Below are positions 36,266 through 44,356 of a stretch of DNA of 64,000 nt, piece by piece (the stretch's first letter is position 1; every line of letters begins with the position of its first letter). The DNA lies in NCBI GenBank assembly GCA_900472575.1, contig UCIV01000019.1, positions 62,001 through 126,000 of the forward strand. Reading direction: 5' to 3'. Made by a program: the position numbers and the translations under genes. The stretch comes from Hyphomicrobiales bacterium (GTDB taxonomy: Bacteria; Pseudomonadota; Alphaproteobacteria; Rhizobiales; Rhizobiaceae). The notes beneath the pieces were generated by a model, which did not search any database, was not told the DNA's origin, and saw nothing but the letters and a program-made list of their open reading frames with translations.

Positions 36266-37276
36266 ATGAGTAAGAGACAGCTTTCGGGGCAGACCATGAC
36301 CGTGAACAATCTTCCGCCGCTCGTTACCGTTTTCGGAGGATCGGGTTTCGTAGGTCGCCATGTGGTCCGGACGCTGGTAAAGCGCGGCTATCGCGTGCGC
36401 GTGGCGGTGCGCCGCCCGGATCTCGCGGGTTTCCTTCTGCCGGCCGGATATGTCGGCCAGATTTCGCTGGTTCAGGCCAATCTTCGCTATCGCCAGTCCA
36501 TTGACCGCGCCGTGGAAGGCGCGGCCCATGTGGTCAACTGCGTCGGCATTCTGTTCGAGAGCGGTCGCAACACGTTTGATGCGATCCAGGACACCGGTGC
36601 GCGCTCGATTGCAGAAGCTGCCGCCAAGGCCGGCGCCAAGTTCACCCATATTTCGGCGATCGGTGCCGACGTCAATTCCGGCTCATCCTATGCCCGCAGC
36701 AAGGGCCGCGCCGAAGCAAGCATCCTCTCCCTGAGCCCCGACGCCGTGATCCTTCGGCCGTCGATCGTTTTCGGGCCGGAAGACAATTTCTTCAACAGGT
36801 TTGCCGCCATGGCTCGCCAGCTTCCGGCACTGCCGCTAATCGGCGGCGGCAAGACCAAGCTGCAGCCGGTCTATGTCGAGGATGTCGCCGAAGTCGTCGG
36901 CCGCTCAGTCGACGGCACGCTGACGCCCGGTACGACCTATGAACTGGGCGGCGCCGAAGTGATGACTTTCCGTGACTGTCTCGAGACCGTGCTGCGCGTG
37001 ACCTGCCGCGATCGCGCGCTGGTTTCGCTGCCCTTCGGCATCGCTTCGATGATCGGAAGTATCGCATCCTTGATCCCGTTCGTAAAACCGCCAGTCACGG
37101 CGGACCAAGTGGAACTGCTGAAGAGCGACAACGTCGTCTCCGAAAGCGCGATCAAGGAAGGCCGCACGCTTTGCGGGCTTGGCATTCGTCCGGTCGTTCC
37201 CGGCTCAATCCTTGCATCCTACCTCGTGCACTTCCGCCCGCAGGGTCAGTTCACCGGCAGTGGCAAGGCGGCCTGA
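36266..37276 (+). CDS. NAD(P)-binding protein, complex I NDUFA9 subunit-like
   Basis: The 336-aa atypical SDR has the nucleotide-binding GGSGFVGRHVV, HVVNCVGIL and SSYARSKGRAE segments, matching the NDUFA9-like family that is an accessory subunit of alphaproteobacterial and mitochondrial complex I. ATG 36266 is used; ATG 36296 (MTVNNLPPL) is an equally plausible start. No other complex I gene is nearby. Confidence 0.88.
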   Translation: MSKRQLSGQTMTVNNLPPLVTVFGGSGFVGRHVVRTLVKRGYRVRVAVRRPDLAGFLLPAGYVGQISLVQANLRYRQSIDRAVEGAAHVVNCVGILFESGRNTFDAIQDTGARSIAEAAAKAGAKFTHISAIGADVNSGSSYARSKGRAEASILSLSPDAVILRPSIVFGPEDNFFNRFAAMARQLPALPLIGGGKTKLQPVYVEDVAEVVGRSVDGTLTPGTTYELGGAEVMTFRDCLETVLRVTCRDRALVSLPFGIASMIGSIASLIPFVKPPVTADQVELLKSDNVVSESAIKEGRTLCGLGIRPVVPGSILASYLVHFRPQGQFTGSGKAA

Positions 37277-37518
37277 GCTTAGCTTTCATCATTTTCATCC
37301 AGCGCGCTTCAAGTGCCTGCCTATCGGGCAGACACCTCTAAAGCCTTGGGTTTATGCAACTTGACATTTGTCGATGTGGCATAAAGTCCTCACACGCGAA
37401 TGAGTGTGCGTTAACCGCAGGTTTAGCAAAAACCGTTATTGAATTCAGAAGCGGTGACCAATAAATCGGTCGCACGAAATTAGTTCACTGCAAATCACCT
37501 GTTTGAAAGGCGTCTTTC

Positions 37519-37671
37519 ATGGGCAAGCCTATCGCCCTTTTCTTTGCATGCGCGGCACTTGTTATTCTCGCGGGCTCTTTCATGGCGCCCCAGACCGCCG
37601 CAAGCGGCAAGGAAGGTTGCGCTCCGGCTTACGGCGTCGACCCTTGCGCCACGGCATCCATTCCTCGCTAA
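37519..37671 (+). CDS. 50-aa exported small protein, unknown
   Basis: The ORF has AAAGG at proper spacing and a perfect terminator 10 bp after its stop, so it is probably an independent gene. The product has a hydrophobic signal-like N-terminus (KPIALFFACAALVILAGSF) and a short tail with two cysteines (GCAPAYGVDPC). It could be a signal peptide-exported peptide or a single-pass membrane peptide. No family is recognised. Confidence 0.6.
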   Translation: MGKPIALFFACAALVILAGSFMAPQTAASGKEGCAPAYGVDPCATASIPR

Positions 37672-37681
37672 GCGAGACAAG

Positions 37682-37708
37682 AGAGCGGCGACAAGCCGCT
37701 CTTTCTTT
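37682..37708 (+). terminator. Intrinsic terminator after 50-aa ORF
   Basis: AGAGCGGC (37682-37689) pairs perfectly with GCCGCTCT (37695-37702) around GACAA, followed by TTCTTT. Very strong. Confidence 0.9.
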
Positions 37709-37985
37709 AGCGCCGAACGCCATCCCGGCTTAGCTCTCATATTTAATAGCGACGTAGCCGAGAGCCCCAGGAAAACCGGCCGCAAGCCCCGCAATTCGCA
37801 CGGTTACCAGCAATTGCAATCGTTCTTAATTATTTGCTGACGAAATGCAGGCAGTTTGCGACTTGTCGCGAATTTATGCCGCTTGCTTGTGTTGGCCCTA
37901 TCAAGTCCATATAGCTGACCTTAAGTCAGGCGGGCGCGATATAAGCCTACGCCACCCACACCCCGCACACGATAGCCGAAGCCCG
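37709..37985. other. Intergenic, no gene seen
   Basis: This 277-bp gap between a terminator and the GST gene has moderate GC, with an AT-rich patch near 37825-37840. It likely carries the promoter of the GST-queG-SDR operon. I found no convincing ORF or repeat. Confidence 0.4.
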
Positions 37986-38678
37986 ATGCCCACCCTCTAC
38001 CACCATCCCATGTCGTCCGCCTCGCGATTTGTTCGCCTGATCCTTGCCGAGTATGGATTTCAGGCTGATCTGGTAGAGGAGCAGCCATGGGAAAAGCGGC
38101 GGGAATTTCTCAGCATCAACCCGGCAGCGACGCTTCCCGTCTATGTCGATGACAGCATGCGTGTGCTCTGTGGTCCCTCGGTGCTGATGGAGTTTCTCGA
38201 CGAAACCCATGGCGTGCTGAAGCGCGAGCGCCGTCTTTTGGCGGAAGATCCCTGGCACCGCGCTGAAATCCGCCGACTGACGGAATGGTTCCTGCAGAAG
38301 ATGGAGCAGGACGTGACCCGGCCGTTGACCCGCGAACGGGTCTACAAGCTGCAGATGACAGCAGCGCAGGGCGGCGGCGCGCCGGATTCAAAGGCGCTGC
38401 GCACCTCGCGCGCCAATATCCGTCAGCACATGAAATATCTGTCCTGGCTTGCAGGCTCCCGCCAGTGGCTTGCCGGTGAACGGCTGAGCTATGCGGATCT
38501 GGCTGCTGCGGCCTCGATTTCCGTTCTCGACTATCTCGGCGAAATCGAATGGTCGGATTTCCCTATCGCCAAAGACTGGTACCAGCGATTGAAATCGCGC
38601 CCTTCCTTCCGCCCGATGCTTGCCGAGCGCATTCGCGGCCTGACCCCGGTCTCCCATTATGCGGACCTCGATTTCTAG
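37986..38678 (+). CDS. Glutathione S-transferase family protein
   Basis: The 230-aa protein has a thioredoxin-like N-terminal domain (MPTLYHHPMSSASRFVRLIL, INPAATLPVYVDD) and a helical C-terminal domain. The N-terminal SSAS suggests a serine-type active site as in some bacterial GSTs. Substrate unknown. Its end overlaps queG by 20 bp. An upstream in-frame extension to 37845 lacks a ribosome site. Confidence 0.88.
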   Translation: MPTLYHHPMSSASRFVRLILAEYGFQADLVEEQPWEKRREFLSINPAATLPVYVDDSMRVLCGPSVLMEFLDETHGVLKRERRLLAEDPWHRAEIRRLTEWFLQKMEQDVTRPLTRERVYKLQMTAAQGGGAPDSKALRTSRANIRQHMKYLSWLAGSRQWLAGERLSYADLAAAASISVLDYLGEIEWSDFPIAKDWYQRLKSRPSFRPMLAERIRGLTPVSHYADLDF

Positions 38679-39834
38679 CGCCGACAAAGCCGGAGACGAT
38701 AAGGCGCTTCGCCGGCGGGAGAAGCTGACCGCCTTCATTCGCGAGGAAGCCATCGCTCAGGGCTTCGATCTCTGTCGCATCACCCTGCCGACAAGCATTC
38801 CGCGTGCACCGGAGAGGCTCTCCGTATTTCTCGACGATAGCCATCACGGCACGATGGACTGGATGGCGGAAACGAAAGAGCGCCGCGCAGATCCCAAGAC
38901 ACTTTGGAGCGAAGTGCGTTCGATTGTGATATTCGGGCTGAACTACGGCCCCGAGGAGGATCCGCGCTATCTCCAGTCCATGAAGGACAAGGCGGCGATC
39001 TCAGTCTATGCGCGCAATCGCGATTATCATGACGTCATCAAGGGGCGATTGAAGGAAATCGCCACTCGGTTTGCAGCGCGTGCGGGCGAAGACGTCAAGG
39101 TCTTCGTCGACACCGCGCCCGTCATGGAAAAACCGCTAGCAGAGGCGGCGGGGCTTGGCTGGCAGGGTAAGCATACCAATCTCGTCAGCCGAACCCATGG
39201 GTCGTGGCTGTTTCTCGGCAGCCTGTTCACCACCGCCGAACTTTTGATCGACAGTTCGGAGAAGGATCATTGCGGCTCCTGCCGAGCCTGTCTCGATGCC
39301 TGTCCGACAGCCGCATTCCCGGCCCCTTACCGGCTGGATGCGCGGCGCTGCATTTCCTATCTGACGATCGAGCACAAAGGGCCGATCGATGTGGAATTCC
39401 GGCCGCTGATCGGCAATCGCATCTATGGCTGCGATGACTGTCTCTCAGCCTGTCCGTGGAACAAGTTTGCAGCGAGCGCATCCGAGATGAAGCTCAAGGC
39501 GCGCGATGATCTGAAGGAGCCATCGATCGCCTTTCTGCTGACGCTGGACGATCCGGCGTTTCGCACCTTCTTCTCGGGTTCGCCGGTCAAACGTATCGGG
39601 CGCGACCGTTTTGTTCGCAATGTGCTGATCGCAGCCGGCAATTCCGGTGATCGCCAGTTCATCGCGCAATGTCACCTTCTTGCCGATGACGCTTCTCCTA
39701 TCGTGCGCGGCATGGCGGTCTGGGCCTTGAGGCAGCTGATGGACGATGGCGCGTTTGCCGCATTCGCGAGAGGCCGCGCAGCAGATAATGATCCCGAGGT
39801 TCGCCGGGAATGGCAGATGGCAGGAGTGGATTGA
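38659..39834 (+). CDS. queG: Epoxyqueuosine reductase
   Basis: QueG reduces epoxyqueuosine to queuosine in tRNA using cobalamin and two [4Fe-4S] clusters. The 391-aa protein has both cluster motifs (HCGSCRACLDACP and YGCDDCLSACPWN) and a C-terminal HEAT-like stretch. It overlaps the GST gene by 20 bp and shares a base with the following SDR start (TGATG), forming a tight three-gene operon. Confidence 0.95.
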   Translation: MRTSISSADKAGDDKALRRREKLTAFIREEAIAQGFDLCRITLPTSIPRAPERLSVFLDDSHHGTMDWMAETKERRADPKTLWSEVRSIVIFGLNYGPEEDPRYLQSMKDKAAISVYARNRDYHDVIKGRLKEIATRFAARAGEDVKVFVDTAPVMEKPLAEAAGLGWQGKHTNLVSRTHGSWLFLGSLFTTAELLIDSSEKDHCGSCRACLDACPTAAFPAPYRLDARRCISYLTIEHKGPIDVEFRPLIGNRIYGCDDCLSACPWNKFAASASEMKLKARDDLKEPSIAFLLTLDDPAFRTFFSGSPVKRIGRDRFVRNVLIAAGNSGDRQFIAQCHLLADDASPIVRGMAVWALRQLMDDGAFAAFARGRAADNDPEVRREWQMAGVD

Positions 39835-40706
39835 TGACGGTGATGATTTTCGGATGCGGTTATTCGGGCAAGGCGATTGCGAGAGCCTTTGCAGAAAAGG
39901 GCTTTTCCGTTGCCGGTACGGTCCGCACGCTTGAAGGCGCCGAAGCGCTCGCATCGCATCATATCAAGCCTTACATTTTCGACGGCACTGCATTCAGCCC
40001 GGAATTGCTGGCGGCACTACGGGATGTCACCCACCTCATCCAGTCGATCCCGCCCGGCAAGGAGCACGATCCGCTGCTGAAACTCGTTTCCGGACGGCTT
40101 ACGGCGCTCTGCCCGAAGCTGAAATGGATTGGTTATCTATCGACAGTCGGCGTTTACGGCGATCATGGCGGCGGCTGGGTGACGGAAGAAACGCCGGGAA
40201 GCCCGATCCTCGGTCGGTCGATCGAACGGGTCGGCACCGAAGAGGCATGGGCCGAGCAGGGTCGCATTGCGGGCGTGCCGGTCGCGGCGCTGCGTCTTTC
40301 CGGCATTTATGGACCGGGGCGCAACGCCTTCGTCAATCTCGACCGTGGCACCGCACGCCGCATCATAAAGAAGGACCAGGTGTTCAACCGTATCCGCGTC
40401 GAGGATATCGGCAGCGCCACGCTGTTTCTCGCAGAGCGTAATCTTGCCGGCATATATAATGTGACCGACGACGAACCCTGTGCGCCCCAGGATGTGATCA
40501 CGGAGGCCGCCCGCCTGATGGGTGTCGAGCCGCCAGCGGAAGTGGATTTCGACAGCGCCGACATGACGCCCATGGCACGCTCTTTCTATGGCGCCAACAA
40601 GCGTGTCTCGAATGAAAAAATCCGTTCGCTGGGTTTCCAGTTTGCATTCCCCAATTACCACACTTCACTCGCCCAAATGTGGTCGGAGACTACCTGGCGC
40701 GGCTGA
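39834..40706 (+). CDS. SDR/NAD-dependent epimerase-like protein
   Basis: The 290-aa protein has the Rossmann start IFGCGYSGKAIARAF and LSTVGVYGDHGG, LRLSGIYGPGRN, as in YeeZ-type extended or atypical SDRs. The usual YxxxK catalytic pair is not evident, so it may be non-catalytic or use another mechanism. AGGAG precedes the ATG, which overlaps the queG stop. Confidence 0.82.
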   Translation: MTVMIFGCGYSGKAIARAFAEKGFSVAGTVRTLEGAEALASHHIKPYIFDGTAFSPELLAALRDVTHLIQSIPPGKEHDPLLKLVSGRLTALCPKLKWIGYLSTVGVYGDHGGGWVTEETPGSPILGRSIERVGTEEAWAEQGRIAGVPVAALRLSGIYGPGRNAFVNLDRGTARRIIKKDQVFNRIRVEDIGSATLFLAERNLAGIYNVTDDEPCAPQDVITEAARLMGVEPPAEVDFDSADMTPMARSFYGANKRVSNEKIRSLGFQFAFPNYHTSLAQMWSETTWRG

Positions 40707-41087
40707 AAATCCCATTTTGAAACGGTTGAAATTTCCATCCTTAGGCATCTTTCGAGTTAATATTTCTTAATCCTTACGGCAATGCGCCACATAATCTGTC
40801 CAATTTGGGCGGAAATCACGGTGCGACAACAAATTTTTTTCGCGTCATTTTGTGATCGCGGCGCATCACGGAATCTTGCAGGAACGTGATTCCGTTTACC
40901 GACTGATTCCTAAGGTTTTATTCCAACATCAATTAGCCGGCTCGTTAAAAAGATCGATAGCAATGTAATCACAAATGTTACGTTCATTAACATTCCGTGA
41001 TATAAAATCCCACGTTTTCGCCATTTTTCGCCTCGCCTAAGCCAATTGCACGCAACGTGCAGGGACTTAACGACGGGGACGACCGAC
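40707..41087. promoter_or_regulatory. RlpA upstream region
   Basis: This 381-bp AT-rich region has no convincing gene. It holds a perfect inverted repeat (40868-40895) and three GANTC sites at 40871, 40888 and 40905, which may link expression of the downstream cell-wall gene to the cell cycle. TTAA-type elements near 40758 and 40988 resemble CtrA half-sites but with wrong spacing. Confidence 0.4.
40868..40895. repeat. Inverted repeat with paired GANTC sites
   Basis: ACGGAATC (40868-40875) and GATTCCGT (40888-40895) are perfect 8-bp arms with a 12-bp spacer. Each arm contains a GANTC methylation target. It lies about 190 bp upstream of the RlpA-like gene. Confidence 0.45.
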
Positions 41088-41495
41088 TTGAAAATAGTTC
41101 GACGCCTAACTGCCGCCACGGCCGCCATTGCTGCTTTTGCACTACTCGGCCAGGCGCCAGCCAATGCGGCGCCCGGATGCGGACACGCATCCTGGTATGC
41201 TCTCACTTCCAAGACCGCATCCGGTGAACGGATGAATGCGGCCAAGCTCACCGCCGCGCATCGCTCGCTGCCCTTCGGCACCAAGGTACTGGTGACCAAC
41301 AAGCGCAACGGCAAAAGCGTGATCGTGCGCATCAACGATCGCGGGCCATTCATCCGCGGCCGGGTTATCGACGTATCCAAGGCCGCAGCCCAGAACATCG
41401 GCATGGTGTCATCCGGTACCGCGCAGGTCTGTTATCAGATTGTTGCCGACACCCAGAAGGTTGCAGGCAAGGGCATCAAGGGCGTCGACGGCTAA
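41088..41495 (+). CDS. RlpA-like septal ring lytic transglycosylase family protein
   Basis: The 135-aa protein has a signal peptide ([20 protein letters not shown], cleavage near ANA/AP) and an RlpA/double-psi beta-barrel domain: [52 protein letters not shown]. RlpA proteins bind or cleave denuded peptidoglycan at septa. It lacks a SPOR domain, so septal recruitment is uncertain. Start TTG 41088 has GGGGAC upstream; no suitable ATG exists. Confidence 0.86.
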   Translation: MKIVRRLTAATAAIAAFALLGQAPANAAPGCGHASWYALTSKTASGERMNAAKLTAAHRSLPFGTKVLVTNKRNGKSVIVRINDRGPFIRGRVIDVSKAAAQNIGMVSSGTAQVCYQIVADTQKVAGKGIKGVDG

Positions 41496-41615
41496 GCCAT
41501 TCGACACTTCGAACTTCAAGGTACGGGCCTTGCTGCGGCAGGCCTCCCCCTTGCCCTTCTGCCCGATCGCGGTTACGACCGGCTCCATACGGGTTCAACC
41601 GATACGGAGTATCAC

Positions 41616-42905
41616 ATGCGACTGGGCGGGCGAGTAGCCGGAGCAATTGAAGTTCTGGCCGATATCGAAGCACGCAAACGCCCGGTGGCGGATGCACTGA
41701 AAGACTGGGGCCTTGCCCACCGTTTCGCCGGCTCCGGCGACCGGGCAGCCATCGGCAATATCGTCTACGACGCGCTTCGCATGCGGCTTTCCCATGCCTG
41801 GCTGATGGATGACGACAGTCCCGTTGCACTTGCCTATTCTGTCCTGCTGCGCCAGTGGGGTTTTACCACCGAGACGCTTGCAGCCGAATTTGCCGACGAC
41901 AAGTTTGCACCGCCGGCACTGACCGACGCTCATATTGCCGCTTTTTCCAGCCGTAATATTAATGATGCGCCTTTGCATGTGCAGGGTGATATCCCGGACT
42001 GGGTGCAGCCTTCATTTGAAACCAATTTCGGCGCCGACTGGCTTACCGAGGCAAAGGCGCTAGCCGATCGCCCGACGCTCGATCTTCGCGCCAATACGCT
42101 GAAGGCCAATCGCGACAAGGTGGTGAAGGCGCTGGAGCGCTCTGGCGCAAAGGCAGCCGCAATCGCCCGCAACGGCATCCGCATCGCAGCCGGCGAAGGC
42201 GCATCGCGCCTGCCCAACGTCACGGCCGAGCTTTCCTTCCAAAAGGGTTGGTTCGAAGTGCAGGACGAGGGCTCGCAGATCGTCGCCGATCTGGTCCAGC
42301 CCGGCGAACACGACCAGGTGCTGGATTATTGCGCCGGCGGTGGCGGCAAGACGCTCGCCATGTCGGCTGCGATGAACAACAAGGGTCAGGTTCATGCCTA
42401 TGATGCCGACCGCAAGCGTCTGGCTCCGATCATCGAGCGCCTGCGCCGCGCCGGCACCCGCAATGTTCAGGTTCATGACGACCCGCGCCAGCTCGATGCC
42501 CTGAAGGACAAGCTGGATGCCGTTCTCGTCGATGCGCCCTGCACCGGCACCGGAACATGGCGCCGCCGCCCGGACACCAAATGGCGACTGACGCAGAAAA
42601 ACCTCGACGAGCGGATTTCCCAGCAGCAGGACGCGCTTGGCGAAGCTGCAAAGTTCGTGAAGCCGGGCGGAGCGTTGCTTTACGTCACCTGCTCCGTGTT
42701 GCCGGAAGAGAATGATCGCCAGGTCGAGCGTTTCTGCGCCGAGAACCCGACCTTCTCGATCACTTCGGTCGCTGCCGACTGGACGAAAATATTCGGCGCT
42801 CAGGCGCCCCGTCCTCGCGTTGCGGATGCAGGCACGATCACACTGTCACCCGCAAGTACCGATACGGACGGATTCTTTTTCTGCCGCATGCAACGCAAGG
42901 TGTAA
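41616..42905 (+). CDS. rsmB: 16S rRNA m5C methyltransferase RsmB-like
   Basis: The 429-aa protein has an N-terminal NusB-like domain and a SAM-dependent methyltransferase domain with LDYCAGGGGKTLAM, the catalytic cysteine motif DAPCTGTGTWRRRPD and the second cysteine in VTCSVLPEEN. It methylates cytosine C5 in rRNA (C967 in E. coli). Both catalytic cysteines are present. Confidence 0.92.
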   Translation: MRLGGRVAGAIEVLADIEARKRPVADALKDWGLAHRFAGSGDRAAIGNIVYDALRMRLSHAWLMDDDSPVALAYSVLLRQWGFTTETLAAEFADDKFAPPALTDAHIAAFSSRNINDAPLHVQGDIPDWVQPSFETNFGADWLTEAKALADRPTLDLRANTLKANRDKVVKALERSGAKAAAIARNGIRIAAGEGASRLPNVTAELSFQKGWFEVQDEGSQIVADLVQPGEHDQVLDYCAGGGGKTLAMSAAMNNKGQVHAYDADRKRLAPIIERLRRAGTRNVQVHDDPRQLDALKDKLDAVLVDAPCTGTGTWRRRPDTKWRLTQKNLDERISQQQDALGEAAKFVKPGGALLYVTCSVLPEENDRQVERFCAENPTFSITSVAADWTKIFGAQAPRPRVADAGTITLSPASTDTDGFFFCRMQRKV

Positions 42906-42931
42906 ATTTCGGTCGCAAGGATCAACCATAA

Positions 42932-42955
42932 CTTCAAATAGTTCTAAACTAGAAC
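42932..42955. promoter_or_regulatory. Candidate iron-responsive operator upstream of imelysin operon
   Basis: GTTCTAAACTAGAAC (42941-42955) is a perfect 6+3+6 palindrome. The overlapping reverse strand TTTAGAACTATTTGAAG matches the Irr/ICE pattern TTTAGAA-N3-TTCTAAA in its first half and at 4 of 7 bases in the second. A TTGACA at 42958-42963 follows, so a bound regulator would overlap the -35. Assigning it to Irr is inference. Confidence 0.45.
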
Positions 42956-43032
42956 GTTTGACACCACTTTTAATTCACGCCAAGAACTCTCATTGGCGAC
43001 GTCGTGGGATCGACGCCGCGAAGGAGAGGGAC

Positions 43033-44310
43033 ATGACCCGCAAAACCTTGCTCGGCGCCGCTATGGCGCTTTTTGCCGCCTCGACGGTGTTCACGTCGAT
43101 ACCGGCCCGTGCAGAAACTACACCGGCCGCTGTGCTGAAGCACTATGCCGAATTGGCGCAGGCGAAATACGAGGACTCGCTGACGACGGTGCAGGCTCTC
43201 GACAAGGCGATCGACGCCCTGATCGCCAAGCCCAGCGATGCAACGCTGAAAGCCGCCAAGGCCGCATGGATTGCCGCCCGCGTGCCTTACCAGCAGTCGG
43301 AGGTCTATCGTTTCGGCAATCCGATCGTCGACGAATGGGAAGGCAAGGTGAATGCCTGGCCGCTCGACGAAGGCCTCATCGATTATGTCGATGCGTCCTA
43401 CGGCACCGAAAGCGATGAAAACGCGCTCTACACCGCCAATGTGATCGCCAACCCCAAGCTGAAGATCAACGGCGAGGAAGTCGACCTAACCGAGATCACG
43501 CCGGAGACGATCCAGAGCCTGCACGAAGCGGGTGAGATCGAGGCGAATGTCGCGACCGGTTATCATGCGATCGAGTTCCTGCTCTGGGGACAGGATCTGA
43601 ACGGCACCGGACCGGGCGCGGGCAACCGCCCCTATACCGATTATGACAAGGCCAATTGCACCGGCGGCAATTGCGACCGTCGTGCCGCCTACCTCAAGGC
43701 CGCATCGACCCTGCTTGTCGCGGATCTCGGCGACATGGTGAAAGCCTGGGCTCCGGATGGCGACGCCACCAAGAATGTCGAGGCCGATGGCAATGCGGGC
43801 CTCACCGCAATCCTGACCGGGATGGGTTCGCTTTCCTATGGCGAGCTTGCCGGCGAACGCATGAAGCTCGGCCTTTTGCTGCATGATCCGGAAGAAGAAC
43901 ATGATTGCTTCTCCGACAACACCTATGCATCGCATCTCAACGACGCGATCGGCATCAAGTCCGCCTATACGGGTGAATATACCCGTGTGGACGGCACGAA
44001 GATGAAGGGGCCGTCGCTTTCCGATCTCGTTGCCGCCAAGGACAAGGCGCTCGACAAGGAAATCAAGGGCAAACTCGATGCGACGCTTGCGGCGATGAAC
44101 GTCATGAAGGATCGCGCCCAGAAGGTCGAAGCCTATGACCAGATGATCGGCGAGAACAATGCCAAGGGCAATGCGGTCGTGCAGAAGGCAATCGACGGCC
44201 TGATCGATCAGACCAAGAGCATCGAACGCGTCATTGCATCGCTGGATCTCGGCAAGATCGAGCTTGAAGGTTCCGACAGCCTCGATAATCCTGACGCTGT
44301 CTTTAAATGA
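43033..44310 (+). CDS. Imelysin family periplasmic protein
   Basis: The 425-aa protein has a Sec signal peptide (KTLLGAAMALFAASTVFTS, cleavage near ARA/ET) and an imelysin (peptidase M75) fold with the GxHxxE motif in GYHAIEFLLWGQD. Imelysins are iron-regulated surface or periplasmic proteins; EfeO-type members aid iron uptake, and protease activity is disputed. AAGGAGAGG precedes the ATG. It is first in the four-gene unit. Confidence 0.9.
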   Translation: MTRKTLLGAAMALFAASTVFTSIPARAETTPAAVLKHYAELAQAKYEDSLTTVQALDKAIDALIAKPSDATLKAAKAAWIAARVPYQQSEVYRFGNPIVDEWEGKVNAWPLDEGLIDYVDASYGTESDENALYTANVIANPKLKINGEEVDLTEITPETIQSLHEAGEIEANVATGYHAIEFLLWGQDLNGTGPGAGNRPYTDYDKANCTGGNCDRRAAYLKAASTLLVADLGDMVKAWAPDGDATKNVEADGNAGLTAILTGMGSLSYGELAGERMKLGLLLHDPEEEHDCFSDNTYASHLNDAIGIKSAYTGEYTRVDGTKMKGPSLSDLVAAKDKALDKEIKGKLDATLAAMNVMKDRAQKVEAYDQMIGENNAKGNAVVQKAIDGLIDQTKSIERVIASLDLGKIELEGSDSLDNPDAVFK

Positions 44311-44323
44311 TCGAAGAAAAGGC

Positions 44324-44347
44324 GGGCCTCGCTTCCGGGTGAGGCCC
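44324..44347 (+). other. Intercistronic hairpin
   Basis: GGGCCTC (44324-44330) and GAGGCCC (44341-44347) form a perfect 7-bp stem with a 10-nt loop in the 46-bp gap after the first imelysin gene. Without a T-tract it is more likely an mRNA-processing or stabilising element that sets different expression of the upstream and downstream genes than a terminator. Confidence 0.45.
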
Positions 44348-44356
44348 GATCCACCC

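Noticed and set aside
40751-40998. Possible CtrA sites (TTAA-type) near the RlpA-like gene
   Set aside because: The spacing between TTAA halves is 5 or 6, not 7, so the consensus is not met.
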